Below are positions 1 through 9,247 of a stretch of 64,000 nucleotides of DNA, piece by piece. The translations under genes were made by a program, and so were the position numbers. This DNA comes from Pseudomonas fluorescens HK44 (lineage in GTDB: Bacteria; Pseudomonadota; Gammaproteobacteria; Pseudomonadales; Pseudomonadaceae), in NCBI RefSeq assembly GCF_000217955.3, contig NZ_AFOY02000005.1:62001-126000 (forward strand), read 5' to 3'. How positions within the stretch are numbered: position 1 is the first letter of the stretch; the number at the start of each line of letters is the position of its first letter. The notes beneath the pieces were generated by a model that saw nothing but the letters and a program-made list of their open reading frames with translations, had not been told where the DNA came from and made no database searches.

Positions 1-75
1 GCCAAGCAACAACATTGCACCCGCCGCGCACCATGAAACAACCGTCGCAGGCTTCATTAAATAAAATTTCATCAT
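1..75 (-). CDS. Start of a secreted protein gene downstream of the usher, probably fimbrial tip subunit (partial)
   Basis: Only the first 25 codons are in the window. The ATG at 73-75 opens a frame beginning MMKFYLMKPATVV and running into a hydrophobic AMLLLG stretch, which looks like a signal peptide. It starts about 60 bp after the usher stop on the same strand. In chaperone-usher operons the gene after the usher is commonly a tip adhesin or minor subunit, so that role is inferred from position alone. Nothing of the mature protein can be seen. Confidence 0.45.
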   Translation of the reverse strand, partial: MMKFYLMKPATVVSWCAAGAMLLLG

Positions 76-135
76 CTAACACTTCTCATCTGTAATTGAG
101 TCAGTCAAGCGGCCGGTTTGAAGTCTTTATAAGAC

Positions 136-2700
136 TCAACGCATCACACAGGGGCGGGTCAATAATACATAGCCGCTCTGGCCTGGTTCGTACTCGGAGG
201 GGACTGCGAATTGCACCGTGCAGCTTTCGTGCTTTTTGTTTCCCCAGCGGACTTGTAGTTCGCCTTGAGGTTCGTTGACGCGAAGAAACAATCTTCCACC
301 TTGACCAACCATGGTCAGGTAGTTCCCCTCCAAGTCCTGTACTTGGGCGCCCAAAGGAATGCTCTGCTTATCGTCACGCACCGCCTGCATCAGGATCGGA
401 ATTCCTGAAATAGTTGGATACTTCACTAGGCTTATCGCGCCAAACCGAGGCGAAATTGACGCCGATGTTGTTTGCAGCTCTACCGCGTCGGAGATGCCTT
501 TTGGGTCAATGCCGATTTCGTTCTGCCGGTACGGCATCAACCCAGAGACCAAGGCGTACCCACTGCCATTGATAGCGGTGCTAGAGGTATTACCTACTCG
601 GGCGCCCGTTGCGCCCTCGGCACTCACGAGCGCCATGGTCTCCCCCTGGTCGGGGCTGAAAGTGATGCCGCCCGCGTGAACGACGAAACTGCCACTGGCC
701 CCAACGTTGGCTCGCTTATAACCTTCGCCGCTGTTAATCCCAGCAGTCATTGTGGTTTGCGCCGCGCGGTACTGTGCGGATGAGCCAACGCTGTGGGTAG
801 CGCGTCCGTCGCTTTGGTCAGCTGAGCCATAGACGCTGTAGTTCAGCTGGTTGTACTCACCGACGCTACCCCCCAAGGTGACCTGAGTATTGCTGTTGCC
901 GCCATCGGTGTAACTGATGTTGGTGCTGAGGTAATTACTGCGTGTACGACCGAAGGGAATACTGACGCCGACTTGGTATTGCGTTTGGAAACGTCCGTTG
1001 TAATCACGGGTCCGGCTGGCGCCGACACTTAGTGAGCCCCAGTTGTAGCCATTGCTGTAGCCAGCCTGGTAGGTCACGTTGCTGCGCTGCCCGCTGTTCC
1101 AGTAGTTCTGCGCAGAGCCGGTGACATAAACGTTGCCGCGGCGCTCCCCTAGCGGTTGGTTGATGTTCAGCTGGAAGCGGCTGCGCTGGCGAAAGAGCCT
1201 GCTGCTGTCACTGCTCCGCAGTTGCGCGTAGTCGCTGAAGTTGAGGTAGCCCTCACTGGAAAAGCGATAGGCCGCCACGGTGAAGTTGGTCTGTGTGGTA
1301 TCCAGGAGCTTGCTGTAGGTCAGCCGGTAGCTGCGGCCATTCATGGTAGAACCGGTGACCTCTTGAGTAGGGTCCAGATCCGTAGTCCGCGACTGCGTGA
1401 CGTCCAGAGCCAGGGCGCCGAAGGGCGTGCTCCAGGCCGCCCCGACCTGCGCTGCCAGGTAGCGTTCAGCGATGATGCCGCCGGTATAGCCGCTCCACTT
1501 ATCCGACAGGCCCCGTTGATAGGTGCCCTGGAAAAAGCCGGGGCGATTGGTCAGGAAATCGTCGCGGTACTGGCCCGCCGTCACATTGAAACGCGTAGTG
1601 CCGGGGCGCAGCAATTGTGCGACAGAAGCGAAGGGCACTAAGAACGAACGGGTGCGGCCGTCCGCTTCGGTGATCGTGACCGAAAGGTCGCCTGAGTAGC
1701 CGGTGCTATAGAGATCGTCGATGACGAAAGGGCCCGGCGCCACGGTTGTTTCGTAAAGGATGCTGTCACCCTGTCGTACCGTAACCTTGGCGTTGGTATC
1801 AGCCACACCGCGTACTGGGGGGGCGAAGCCACGCATGGAGTCGGGCAGCATACGGTCGTCGCTGGCGAGCTGAAAACCTGTGAAAGGCACGCTGTCGAAC
1901 AGATCGCCAGGTGTGTAGTACTCCCCCAGCGTAAGCTGCGATTTCAGCCCAGTGATGTCGCGCTGGACATAGCTGCTGATGGAATTGTACTCGCTGGTAG
2001 ATGGAGCGCTTTCTGAACGAGTGGAACTATAAGAGCCGTTGTGGCGCAGGCGCCAGTCGCCCAGATTGACGCCGCCATTTAAGCCAAGATATGACTGGGT
2101 ACTGGATAGCCCTCGGGTGTCATTTTGGTAGAGATTTGTGTTGTAGCTGGCAAAGCCGGCGTTAATACCACTGTCCCAGTTCTTGGGGTCGACATAACCA
2201 CGAGAGACACGCTTTAGGTAAGCCTGCGGAATGCTTAAATCAGCGCGCAATTCAGTCATGTTTACGTCAAGTAAAATATCTGCTGCCAGGCGAGAAGCCT
2301 CAACGCAATCACTTTTGGCAAGCAGCGGCGCCAGGAGAGTCTGGTCGGGCAGCGCTTCAAGGTTCAAGCCCCAGCGAATCAGGTCATCGCGTGAAAAGCA
2401 GAACTTAGCGGTGTGTTGGGCACCTGATACTTGGACTGTGAGCAGTTCGCGGCCTTGCCAATCTCCGTTAAGGAAAAGATCTACACGATAGGCCCCGGCC
2501 GCTATCGGGTTTTCGATGGCGAATTGGGATACATCCAATGCCCGGCCTTGACTATCAGTGATGAAGGCCGGGTTGAAGTCAACTGCTTGAGCTACTTCTT
2601 CGGCGATGGTCGTGCTGGGCAGTAGCAATGCTGCCAGCAAAACAGGCGCGTAGTTATGCTGCGCCGAACCACAGTTATGCGGGCGAGTGAAGTCAAACAT
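136..2700 (-). CDS. Fimbrial outer-membrane usher protein (FimD/PapC family)
   Basis: Outer-membrane pore that receives chaperone-bound pilin subunits and assembles the pilus. The protein has a signal peptide (ending near STTIAEE), an N-terminal domain starting DFNPAFI that contains the GAYRVDLFLNG motif of ushers, a long beta-barrel with many Ser/Thr/Tyr/Gly-rich strands, and a C-terminal region with paired Cys (ESCTVQF and TRPCVMR) typical of the family. I start it at the ATG at 2700, giving 854 residues, because AGGA lies about 10 nt upstream. The frame extends to an ATG at 2775 with no visible ribosome site. It lies 113 bp after the chaperone gene in the same operon. Confidence 0.93.
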   Translation of the reverse strand: MFDFTRPHNCGSAQHNYAPVLLAALLLPSTTIAEEVAQAVDFNPAFITDSQGRALDVSQFAIENPIAAGAYRVDLFLNGDWQGRELLTVQVSGAQHTAKFCFSRDDLIRWGLNLEALPDQTLLAPLLAKSDCVEASRLAADILLDVNMTELRADLSIPQAYLKRVSRGYVDPKNWDSGINAGFASYNTNLYQNDTRGLSSTQSYLGLNGGVNLGDWRLRHNGSYSSTRSESAPSTSEYNSISSYVQRDITGLKSQLTLGEYYTPGDLFDSVPFTGFQLASDDRMLPDSMRGFAPPVRGVADTNAKVTVRQGDSILYETTVAPGPFVIDDLYSTGYSGDLSVTITEADGRTRSFLVPFASVAQLLRPGTTRFNVTAGQYRDDFLTNRPGFFQGTYQRGLSDKWSGYTGGIIAERYLAAQVGAAWSTPFGALALDVTQSRTTDLDPTQEVTGSTMNGRSYRLTYSKLLDTTQTNFTVAAYRFSSEGYLNFSDYAQLRSSDSSRLFRQRSRFQLNINQPLGERRGNVYVTGSAQNYWNSGQRSNVTYQAGYSNGYNWGSLSVGASRTRDYNGRFQTQYQVGVSIPFGRTRSNYLSTNISYTDGGNSNTQVTLGGSVGEYNQLNYSVYGSADQSDGRATHSVGSSAQYRAAQTTMTAGINSGEGYKRANVGASGSFVVHAGGITFSPDQGETMALVSAEGATGARVGNTSSTAINGSGYALVSGLMPYRQNEIGIDPKGISDAVELQTTSASISPRFGAISLVKYPTISGIPILMQAVRDDKQSIPLGAQVQDLEGNYLTMVGQGGRLFLRVNEPQGELQVRWGNKKHESCTVQFAVPSEYEPGQSGYVLLTRPCVMR

Positions 2701-2813
2701 AGGTAAGCGTCCTGGACAGACCTGCTTCATGACAGCAAGCTGCGAAGACCCACGCTCCAAGGTTGGAATCATCATGGAGACAATGTGGGTATGTCGTGGA
2801 AGAGTGCAGGCCG

Positions 2814-3557
2814 TTAATTAGCTAAGCGTGTATCCGCGATCACGGCTGCGCCGTAGTCGTTTATCCATTCATAACGTACGCTCGCGGCTTTTGCCGGGGT
2901 ACTGTCCAAACCGTCGAGAATAAAGTCTTCGGAGGCGCCGGGACCAATCATCCCGCCTTTGCTGCTATAACTTTTACCCGCTAATGTAAGCGTAGTTTTG
3001 TTGTACGAAACATTGAATGACGTGGGGTTGTGCCCGCGCAGAGCAATACCTTGATCTGTGCGTACCCAAGTCCAGGTCACCGCCGCTGGGGCATCTTCGG
3101 GGAAACCACGCAAGTTCACCGGCCGATAGAAAACTTTTATTCTCGAACGATAGGCTAGTTGAACGAAGTTACTCTCGGCCGCTTTAGGCAGCGGAGGAAC
3201 ATCCAGCACATTGAGCCAAAATACCGACTCAACGTCCTGAGGTAACGCGTCATGGGTGTACGTCATACGAAGCGTCTGAGCGCCGCCTGCTGCGATTCGC
3301 ACGATGGGCGGCGTTAATAAAAATGGCGCATCTGCAGTGTCCGGCAACGATTTTGGGTTGCCGCAGTCGACCCATACTTGTACCAGCGCAGGTTCTTTCC
3401 CGGCATTATCGAGTTTGATGGTGACCTCACGTTCTTTGGCGGGGTAGACCACGCGAGTCCCTGAGATCACCACGTTGGCATTGGACGGCAACATTACGAA
3501 GGCAAGCATAATGCTGCAGATCGCCGTCATTGCGCGTCTGATAGAGAGTGCTTTCAT
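2814..3557 (-). CDS. Periplasmic fimbrial chaperone (PapD family)
   Basis: Periplasmic chaperone of 247 residues that folds pilin subunits by donor-strand complementation and delivers them to the usher. A signal peptide ends around SNANVVISGTRVVYPA. That segment carries the conserved Arg of the family (TRVVYPA), and the second conserved basic residue is in YRSRIKVFYRP. The family signature is plain in SVFWLNVLDVPPLP. It lies 49 bp after the major-subunit gene and before the usher on the same strand, the usual order subunit-chaperone-usher. Confidence 0.94.
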   Translation of the reverse strand: MKALSIRRAMTAICSIMLAFVMLPSNANVVISGTRVVYPAKEREVTIKLDNAGKEPALVQVWVDCGNPKSLPDTADAPFLLTPPIVRIAAGGAQTLRMTYTHDALPQDVESVFWLNVLDVPPLPKAAESNFVQLAYRSRIKVFYRPVNLRGFPEDAPAAVTWTWVRTDQGIALRGHNPTSFNVSYNKTTLTLAGKSYSSKGGMIGPGASEDFILDGLDSTPAKAASVRYEWINDYGAAVIADTRLAN

Positions 3558-3606
3558 CTTTCCCCGCTCGATGATTCCCCCGGAAGCGTGCTCCGGGGGA
3601 TGACGA

Positions 3607-4128
3607 TCAGTTGTAGTCCATGGAGAACTGGACGTTCGACGTGATCTGACCCGCAGTGGCAGCCTCTGTGGCAGCGATGTACTGCGCGTAGAACTGCAGG
3701 TTCGCAGCCTTGTCAGTAATGGCGGTCGACAATGACCCTTCGTTAGTCTGCAGGTTGATCGGCGCGTAACTGGCGTTGAGAAGCTGGACCTGTACGTTGG
3801 AGCCGCCAGTAGTTTGGTTGCGCAGGTTGCCGGTGGCAGCGTCTATGGAAGGACCCGGCTCGAAATGCACTTGCGCTGTAGTGCCAGTGCACTCGGTGAG
3901 CGCCAAGGTGAAAGCTGTGCGACCTGCAGTTTGCCCTACGGTAGCCAGCGACGCGGTGGAAACTCGTGGCAAGGTTACGGTTTTAGCTGTGGTACCACTG
4001 GTGTTACCTTCAACTGTACAGGTCTGACTAGTCACCTCTCCCGTTATGTTGATGGTGCCGTCCGCCGCAAGGGCATTGAAAGAGGAGGCCATGGTTGCTA
4101 CGGTAATCGCTATTAAGGCTTTTTTCAT
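3607..4128 (-). CDS. Type 1 fimbrial major subunit
   Basis: Structural pilin of about 173 residues. The start MKKALIAITVATMASSFNALAADG is a signal peptide cleaved after ALA. The mature part has the pilin disulfide pair (SQTCTVEG and LTECTG) and ends with the donor-strand-accepting last strand NVQFSMDYN with the penultimate Tyr common in type 1 pilins. An in-frame codon three residues upstream (4137) is possible, but the ATG at 4128 begins the normal signal peptide. First gene of the fimbrial operon. A short inverted repeat (TGATTG/CAATCA, 4143-4156) lies in its leader. Confidence 0.92.
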   Translation of the reverse strand: MKKALIAITVATMASSFNALAADGTINITGEVTSQTCTVEGNTSGTTAKTVTLPRVSTASLATVGQTAGRTAFTLALTECTGTTAQVHFEPGPSIDAATGNLRNQTTGGSNVQVQLLNASYAPINLQTNEGSLSTAITDKAANLQFYAQYIAATEAATAGQITSNVQFSMDYN

Positions 4129-4137
4129 TTGAAGCAT

Positions 4138-4262
4138 CCATATGATTGGTCAATCAAAGGTACTGCCCTGGCCCGGAGCTAGGGTCTAGTAACTCTGGCG
4201 TGAACAATGTTAGGAATTCGGCTAACGAACCAGAATAAGACGATTCTTAAATACTTTACGCG
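4138..4262. promoter_or_regulatory. Upstream region of the fimbrial operon
   Basis: Gene-free stretch between the pilin start and the IS5 remnant. It must hold the fimbrial promoter unless transcription comes from further upstream. It contains TGATTG-gt-CAATCA at 4143-4156, next to the ribosome site of the pilin gene. I could not assign clear -35/-10 elements. Because the IS remnant abuts it, the original control region may be truncated. Confidence 0.35.
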
Positions 4263-4404
4263 ATCACTCCCATGCGCCAATTCGGCCACCTCACACTGAG
4301 CGCGCCGATCCCCGAAGACACCATGATCATGAACTTCCGGCATCTGCTGGAAAAGCACCAGTTGGCGCCAGCGATCCTTGCAGTCATCAACGGCTACTTG
4401 CAGG
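4263..4404 (+). mobile_element. Remnant of an IS5-family transposase gene
   Basis: Plus-strand translation from 4272 reads MRQFGHLTLSAPIPEDTMIM and on through NFRHLLEKHQLAPAILAVINGY. This parallels the internal part of the intact IS5-family transposase at 10755 (LRQFAGLHLDRIPDETTIL, NFRRLLEKHDLAGGILQVINGY). Similarity stops abruptly on both sides and the DNA differs from the intact copy, so this is an old fragment of a different IS5 member. Its right boundary coincides with the 3' end of the split small gene at 4394-4614. Confidence 0.75.
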
Positions 4405-4614
4405 TGAGTTTCCATGGTTTTCCGAGTCGGCGCGCTATCAGTTGGGCGGTTAGCCGATAGTAATAGCGTGTTACTTCAGCCCTACTACTTATGCGGTGGT
4501 TCAAGAACCATACAAGATGCTTTTGCTGCCACGTTCGCGGGCTATCTCGTTGCCAGCTATCAGCAATGGCTGTCTGAATTATTTTCGCTTGCCGAAGATG
4601 CCGATGGCGAGTGG
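4394..4614 (-). pseudogene. C-terminal part of a small protein gene split by the Tn402-like transposon
   Basis: The minus-strand frame reads RHRHLRQAKIIQTAIADSW and continues to WFLNHRISSRAEVTRYYYRL and ARRLGKPWKLT, then stops in the IS5 remnant. It has no start of its own on this side of the transposon. Its N-terminal part is at 16916-16978. Joining the two across one copy of the AGTGG duplication gives a continuous frame of about 94 codons. The product is a small, basic, probably helical protein. I do not recognise a named family; its place directly after a tyrosine recombinase gene suggests an accessory role in the island. Confidence 0.65.
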
Positions 4615-4639
4615 TGTCGTTTTCAGAAGGCGACTGCAC
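4615..4639 (+). repeat. Terminal inverted repeat (IRt end) of the Tn402-like transposon
   Basis: 25 bp beginning TGTCGTTTTCAGAAGGCGAC, the tniA-proximal end. Downstream sequence to the tniA start, including CTGCACCAATCTCGACTATG (4703-4722), is the typical leader of this transposon family. Confidence 0.9.
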
Positions 4640-4757
4640 CAATTGCCTGAGCGTAACGCTAGGTGTGTAGGCGGTTTCTGACAGCTCAATATCAGAAGTC
4701 ACCTGCACCAATCTCGACTATGCTCAATACTCGTGTGCACCAAGGCGAGGTCTGGGC

Positions 4758-6437
4758 ATGGCATCAGACACAGCACTGATTGCCGAGCGAGGCGTGGTCA
4801 CCCTGTCCGACGAGGCATGGGCACAAACCCGACACCGGATGGAAGTCATTGGGCCACTAGCAGCGGTTGAGGTGGTCGGGCATGAAGCTGCCGACGTCGC
4901 AGCTCAAGCACTTGGCGTGTCTCGGCGGCAGGTGTACGCCCTAATCCGCCGCGCCCGGCAGGGCACCGGCCTCGTGACAGACCTGGCTCCCGGCCGATCC
5001 GGTGGTGGGAAAGGAAAGGGGCGCTTACCGGAACCGGTCGAGCGCATCATCCGCGAGCTACTACAAAAGCGGTTCCTGACCAAGCAGAAACGCAGCCTGG
5101 CAGCGTTTCACCGGGAAGTCGCGCAGGCGTGCAAAACCCAGAAGCTGCGGGTGCCAGCGCGAAACACCGTGGCGCTGCGGATCGCCAACACCGACCCGCG
5201 CACGACCACCCGCCGCCGGGAGGGCCAAGATGCATCCCGCGCCCTGCAAGGTGTCGGTGGTGTGCCTCCCGCCGTGACCACGCCGCTGGAGCAGGTGCAG
5301 ATCGACCACACGGTAATCGACCTGATCGTGGTGGACGAGCGCGACCGGCAACCGATTGGCCGCCCGTACCTGACCATTGCCATCGACGTATTCACACGCT
5401 GCGTGCTCGGCATTGTGGTCACACTTGAGGCTCCGTCTGCCGTCTCGGTCGGCCTGTGCCTCGCGCATGTCGTCTGCGACAAGCGCCCTTGGCTGGAAGG
5501 GCTGAATGTCGAAATGGACTGGCCGATGAGCGGCAAACCTAGGCAGCTTTATCTGGACAACGCGACCGAGTTCAAGAGCGAAGCCCTGCGCCGGGGCTGC
5601 GAGCAACATGGCATCCAGTTGGACTATCGTCCGCCCGGACAGCCGCACTACGGCGGCATTGTGGAACGGATCATCGGCACGGCGATGCAGATGATCCACG
5701 ACGACTTGCCAGGAACGACCTTCTCCAATCCCGGTCAGCGCGGGGAGTATGCCTCCGAAAATATGGCCGCCCTAACGCTGCACGAACTGGAGCGCTGGCT
5801 TACGCTGACGGTGGGCACCTATCACGGCTCCGTGCATAACAGCCTGCTCCAACCTCCGGCCGTGCGTTGGGCCGAGGCCGTAGCGTGTGCTGGCACACCG
5901 ACTGTAGTCACCCGCGCCACGACCTTTCTGGTCGATTTCCTGCCGGTGATTCGACGTACCCTGACCCGCACCGGTTTTGTTATCGACCACATCCATTACT
6001 ACGCCAATGCGCTCAAGCCGTGGATTGCGCAGCGCGACCGCTTGCCCGCTTTCCTGATCCGGCGCGACCCGCGCGACATCAGCCGCATCTGGGTGCTGGA
6101 ACCGGAGGGACAGCACTATCTGGAAATCCCCTACCGAACCTTGTCGCACCCGGCTGTCACCCTCTGGGAGCAACGGCAGGCGCTGGTGAAATTACGGCAG
6201 CAAGGGCGCGAACAGGTGGATGAATCGGCGCTGTTTCGCATGATTGGCCAGATGCGCGAGATTGTGACCGCCGCGCAGAAGGCCACGCGCAAGGCGCGAC
6301 GTGACTCGGATCGACGCCAGCACCTCAAGGCGTCAGCTCGGCCGGATAAGCCCGTTCCGCCGGAAACGGACATTACTGACCTGCAGGCAGACAACCTGCC
6401 GCCGGCCAAACCGTTCGACCAAATCGAGGAGTGGTAG
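4758..6437 (+). CDS. tniA: Transposase TniA (DDE, Tn5053/Tn402 family)
   Basis: DDE transposase of 559 residues, the usual length for TniA. It acts with TniB and TniQ to make cointegrates. An N-terminal helix-turn-helix region (ALGVSRRQVYALIRRARQG, about residues 50-70) precedes the RNase H-like catalytic core. The acidic triad is visible in QVQIDHTVIDL, LYLDNATEF and GGIVERIIGT. The start ATG is 118 bp inside the transposon end. TniB follows with its start overlapping the tniA stop region. All key residues appear intact. Confidence 0.97.
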   Translation: MASDTALIAERGVVTLSDEAWAQTRHRMEVIGPLAAVEVVGHEAADVAAQALGVSRRQVYALIRRARQGTGLVTDLAPGRSGGGKGKGRLPEPVERIIRELLQKRFLTKQKRSLAAFHREVAQACKTQKLRVPARNTVALRIANTDPRTTTRRREGQDASRALQGVGGVPPAVTTPLEQVQIDHTVIDLIVVDERDRQPIGRPYLTIAIDVFTRCVLGIVVTLEAPSAVSVGLCLAHVVCDKRPWLEGLNVEMDWPMSGKPRQLYLDNATEFKSEALRRGCEQHGIQLDYRPPGQPHYGGIVERIIGTAMQMIHDDLPGTTFSNPGQRGEYASENMAALTLHELERWLTLTVGTYHGSVHNSLLQPPAVRWAEAVACAGTPTVVTRATTFLVDFLPVIRRTLTRTGFVIDHIHYYANALKPWIAQRDRLPAFLIRRDPRDISRIWVLEPEGQHYLEIPYRTLSHPAVTLWEQRQALVKLRQQGREQVDESALFRMIGQMREIVTAAQKATRKARRDSDRRQHLKASARPDKPVPPETDITDLQADNLPPAKPFDQIEEW

Positions 6438-6439
6438 CC

Positions 6440-7348
6440 GTGGACGAATATCCCATCATCGACCTATCCCACCTGCTGCCAGCGGCGCAGGGATTGGCCC
6501 GGCTGCCGGCGGACGAACGTATCCAGCGCATCCGCGCCGACCGCTGGATCGGCTATCCGCGCGCGGTAGAGGCATTGAACCGGCTGGAAACCTTGTATGC
6601 GTGGCCGAACAAGCAACGCATGCCCAACCTGCTGCTGCTCGGCTCAACCAATAACGGCAAGTCAATGATCATCGAGAAATTCCGGCGCTCGCATCCGGCC
6701 AGCTCTGATGCCGATCAGGAGCACATCCCGCTGCTGGTTGTGCAGATGCCGTCCGAGCCTTCGGTGATCCGCTTCTACGTCGCGCTGCTCGCCGCGATGG
6801 GCGCGCCATTGCGCCCGCGCCCACGGTTGCCGGAAATGGAGCAACTGGCACTGACGTTGCTGCGTAAGGTCGGCGTGCAAATGTTGGTGATCGACGAGCT
6901 GCATAACGTCCTGGCTGGCAACAGTATCAATCGGCGGGAGTTCCTCAACCTACTGCGCTTCCTCGGTAACGAGCTGCGCATCCCACTGGTAGGTGTCGGT
7001 ACGCGCGATGCCTACCTGGCGATTCGCTCGGACAACCAGTTGGAAAACCGGTTCGAGCCGATGATGTTGCCGTTGTGGGAGACCAACGGCGATTGCTGCT
7101 CATTGCTGGCCAGCTTCGCCGCTTCGCTCCCGCTGCGGCGGCACTCCCCGATTGCCACACCGGACATGGCCCGCTATCTGCTTGCCCGCAGCGAGGGCAC
7201 CATCGGCGAGCTGGCACACCTGCTGATGGCGGCAGCCGTCGCCGCCGTGGAGAGTGGCGAGGAGGCGATCAACCACCGTACGCTCAGCATGGCGAGCTAC
7301 ATCGGCCCCAGCGAGCGGCGTAGGCAGTTCGAGCAGGAGCTGATGTGA
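6440..7348 (+). CDS. tniB: Transposition ATP-binding protein TniB
   Basis: AAA+ ATPase (302 residues from the GTG at 6440) that works with TniA in target selection and strand transfer, like MuB/TnsC. The Walker A motif is LLGSTNNGKSMI and the Walker B region is MLVIDELHNVLAG. I chose GTG 6440 (VDEYPIIDLSHLL) because GAGGAG lies just upstream and the length matches known TniB. A GTG at 6431 is also in frame. It overlaps tniQ at its 3' end. Confidence 0.95.
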   Translation: MDEYPIIDLSHLLPAAQGLARLPADERIQRIRADRWIGYPRAVEALNRLETLYAWPNKQRMPNLLLLGSTNNGKSMIIEKFRRSHPASSDADQEHIPLLVVQMPSEPSVIRFYVALLAAMGAPLRPRPRLPEMEQLALTLLRKVGVQMLVIDELHNVLAGNSINRREFLNLLRFLGNELRIPLVGVGTRDAYLAIRSDNQLENRFEPMMLPLWETNGDCCSLLASFAASLPLRRHSPIATPDMARYLLARSEGTIGELAHLLMAAAVAAVESGEEAINHRTLSMASYIGPSERRRQFEQELM

Positions 7349-8562
7349 AGCCGGCACCACGCTGGCCGCTGCATCCGGCCCCAAGGGACGGCGAAGCCTT
7401 GTCCTCGTGGCTCAATCGTGTCGCTGTCTGCTACCAGATGGATGTGAACGACCTACTTGAGCACGATCTCGGTCACGGCCAGGTCGATGACCTAGACACC
7501 GCGCCACCGCTGTCGCTGCTGACGGTGCTTTCCCAGCGCAGTGGCATCGAGCTGGATCGACTGCGCGGCATGAGCTTCGCCGGCTGGGTGCCGTGGCTGC
7601 TGGATAGCCTCGATATCCGGATTCCCGTCGCCCTGGAAACCTATGCGTTCCAGTTCTCGGTATTGCTGCCGAGGCGCAACCGCAAGACGAAGTCGATCGC
7701 AAGCTGGCGTGCTTGGCTACCCAGCCAGCCGACCCGCCGTGCGTGCCCGCTCTGCCTGAAAGATCCGGCGAACCAAGCCGTACTGCTTGCGTGGAAGTTG
7801 CCCCTGATGTTGAGTTGCCCGCTGCACGGATTCTGGCTGGAGTCCTATTGGGGCGTGCCAGGGCGGTTTCTCGGCTGGGAAAACGCCGACGCCGCTCCGC
7901 GCATGCCCAGCGATGCGATTGCGGCAATGGACCGCCGCACCTGGCAGGCGCTGACGATGGGGTATGTGGAGCTGCCGCGTCGACGCATCCATGCCGGCCT
8001 CTGGTTCCGTCTGCTGCGCACGCTGCTCGATGAGTTGAACACCCCGCTCTCGCATTGCGGGACTTGCGCCGGCAGCATCCGCTATGCCTGGGAGCGCTGC
8101 GGCCATCCGCTGCGCGCCGGGCAAAGCCTATGGCGTCCCTTCGAGATTCTTGCCCCGGTAATACAGTTGCAGATGCTGGAGGCGGCGGCCACCGCCATTG
8201 AACTGATCGAATCGGAGGTGTTGAGTCCGCGCGGAGAACAGGCAGCGCTGTTCCTCCCGGAGCCTCAAACTGGCTTCACCAACGGCCTGCCGGTGGTGAA
8301 GCGAAAGCAGGAACCCGTCAACCACTGGCAGGAAGCGGTCAAGGCGCTCAACGAGGCGGTCGCCGAGGCGCGACACAATCCCGAGGCGGCTCGCTCGCTG
8401 TTCGCGCTGATTTCCTTTGGGAGGAGCGACCCCGAATCCCTGGAATGCTTGCGCGTCATGTTTGCCAAGGAAGGCATCCCCCCGGAATTTCTGTCACATT
8501 ATGTTCCTGATACACCCTTTGCACTCCTTAGACTGAATGACGGGTTAAGTGACAAATTTTGA
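7345..8562 (+). CDS. tniQ: Transposition protein TniQ
   Basis: 405-residue TniQ protein, required with TniA and TniB for cointegrate formation in the Tn5053 family and related to TnsD-like target factors. Cys pairs of a zinc-binding region are visible (ACPLCLKDP, LSCPLHGF, HCGTCAGS). It starts at a GTG overlapping the tniB stop (7345-7348), indicating translational coupling. Its 3' end runs into the resolution site before tniR. Confidence 0.94.
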   Translation: MKPAPRWPLHPAPRDGEALSSWLNRVAVCYQMDVNDLLEHDLGHGQVDDLDTAPPLSLLTVLSQRSGIELDRLRGMSFAGWVPWLLDSLDIRIPVALETYAFQFSVLLPRRNRKTKSIASWRAWLPSQPTRRACPLCLKDPANQAVLLAWKLPLMLSCPLHGFWLESYWGVPGRFLGWENADAAPRMPSDAIAAMDRRTWQALTMGYVELPRRRIHAGLWFRLLRTLLDELNTPLSHCGTCAGSIRYAWERCGHPLRAGQSLWRPFEILAPVIQLQMLEAAATAIELIESEVLSPRGEQAALFLPEPQTGFTNGLPVVKRKQEPVNHWQEAVKALNEAVAEARHNPEAARSLFALISFGRSDPESLECLRVMFAKEGIPPEFLSHYVPDTPFALLRLNDGLSDKF

Positions 8563-8623
8563 CGGCCGGGCCTTTCTGGCGCACGCTGTCACATAATCGA
8601 ACGTATATGTGACAGGTGCAGAG
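8490..8623. promoter_or_regulatory. Probable res site for TniR
   Basis: The end of tniQ and the gap before tniR carry repeated TGTCAC/GTGACA-type half-sites: TGTCACATTATG near 8491, AGTGACAAATTTTG near 8549, and an imperfect palindrome spanning 8587-8614 (TGTCACAT ... ATATGTGACA). Serine resolvases of this family act at a res site located just upstream of tniR, so this is the expected place and structure. Crossover position is not determined. Confidence 0.7.
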
Positions 8624-9247
8624 ATGTTGATCGGCTACATGCGGGTATCCAAAGCGGACGGATCTCAGTCCACCAATTTACAACGCGATGCGCTCGTCGT
8701 CGCCGGTGTCAACCCTGCACACCTTTATGAGGACCTGGCCTCAGGTAGGCGTGATGATCGGCCAGGGCTGGTTAGCTGCCTAAAGGCGCTTCGTGAAGGG
8801 GATACGCTGATCGTGTGGAAGCTCGATCGGCTTGGCCGCGATTTGCGCCATCTGATCAACACCGTGCACGATCTGACTGCTCGTGGCGTGGGATTGAAGG
8901 TCTTGACCGGTCACGGTGCAGCGGTCGACACAACGACTGCCGCTGGCAAGCTTGTGTTCGGAATTTTTGCTGCGCTGGCCGAGTTTGAGCGTGAGTTGAT
9001 TTCCGAGCGGACGGTTGCCGGGCTCGTCTCGGCGCGCGCTCGCGGCAGGAAAGGGGGGCGCCCGTTCAAGGTGACAGCCGCCAAGCTTCGCCTGGCAATG
9101 GCCAGCATGGGGCAACCGGAAACCAAGGTCGGCGATCTCTGCGAGGAACTTGGGATTACCCGGCAGACGCTCTACCGGCATGTGTCGCCCAAGGGCGAAC
9201 TGCGGCCAGACGGAATAAAGCTGCTCTCCCGCGGTTCAGCCGCATAG
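8624..9247 (+). CDS. tniR: Serine resolvase TniR
   Basis: Serine recombinase of 207 residues that resolves transposition cointegrates at res. The catalytic domain begins MLIGYMRVSKADGSQ with the nucleophilic Ser, and contains the Arg-rich VWKLDRLGRDLRHL and the EFERELISERT helix. A C-terminal helix-turn-helix (KVGDLCEELGITRQTLYRHVS) binds DNA. I start at ATG 8624, which gives the standard N terminus; an ATG at 8609 is in frame. Transcription is probably from within the res region. Confidence 0.95.
   Translation: MLIGYMRVSKADGSQSTNLQRDALVVAGVNPAHLYEDLASGRRDDRPGLVSCLKALREGDTLIVWKLDRLGRDLRHLINTVHDLTARGVGLKVLTGHGAAVDTTTAAGKLVFGIFAALAEFERELISERTVAGLVSARARGRKGGRPFKVTAAKLRLAMASMGQPETKVGDLCEELGITRQTLYRHVSPKGELRPDGIKLLSRGSAA

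Noticed and set aside
4414..4650. Plus-strand frame that crosses the left transposon end
   Set aside because: Opposite-strand shadow of the split small gene, which has the better supported frame and a coupled start.
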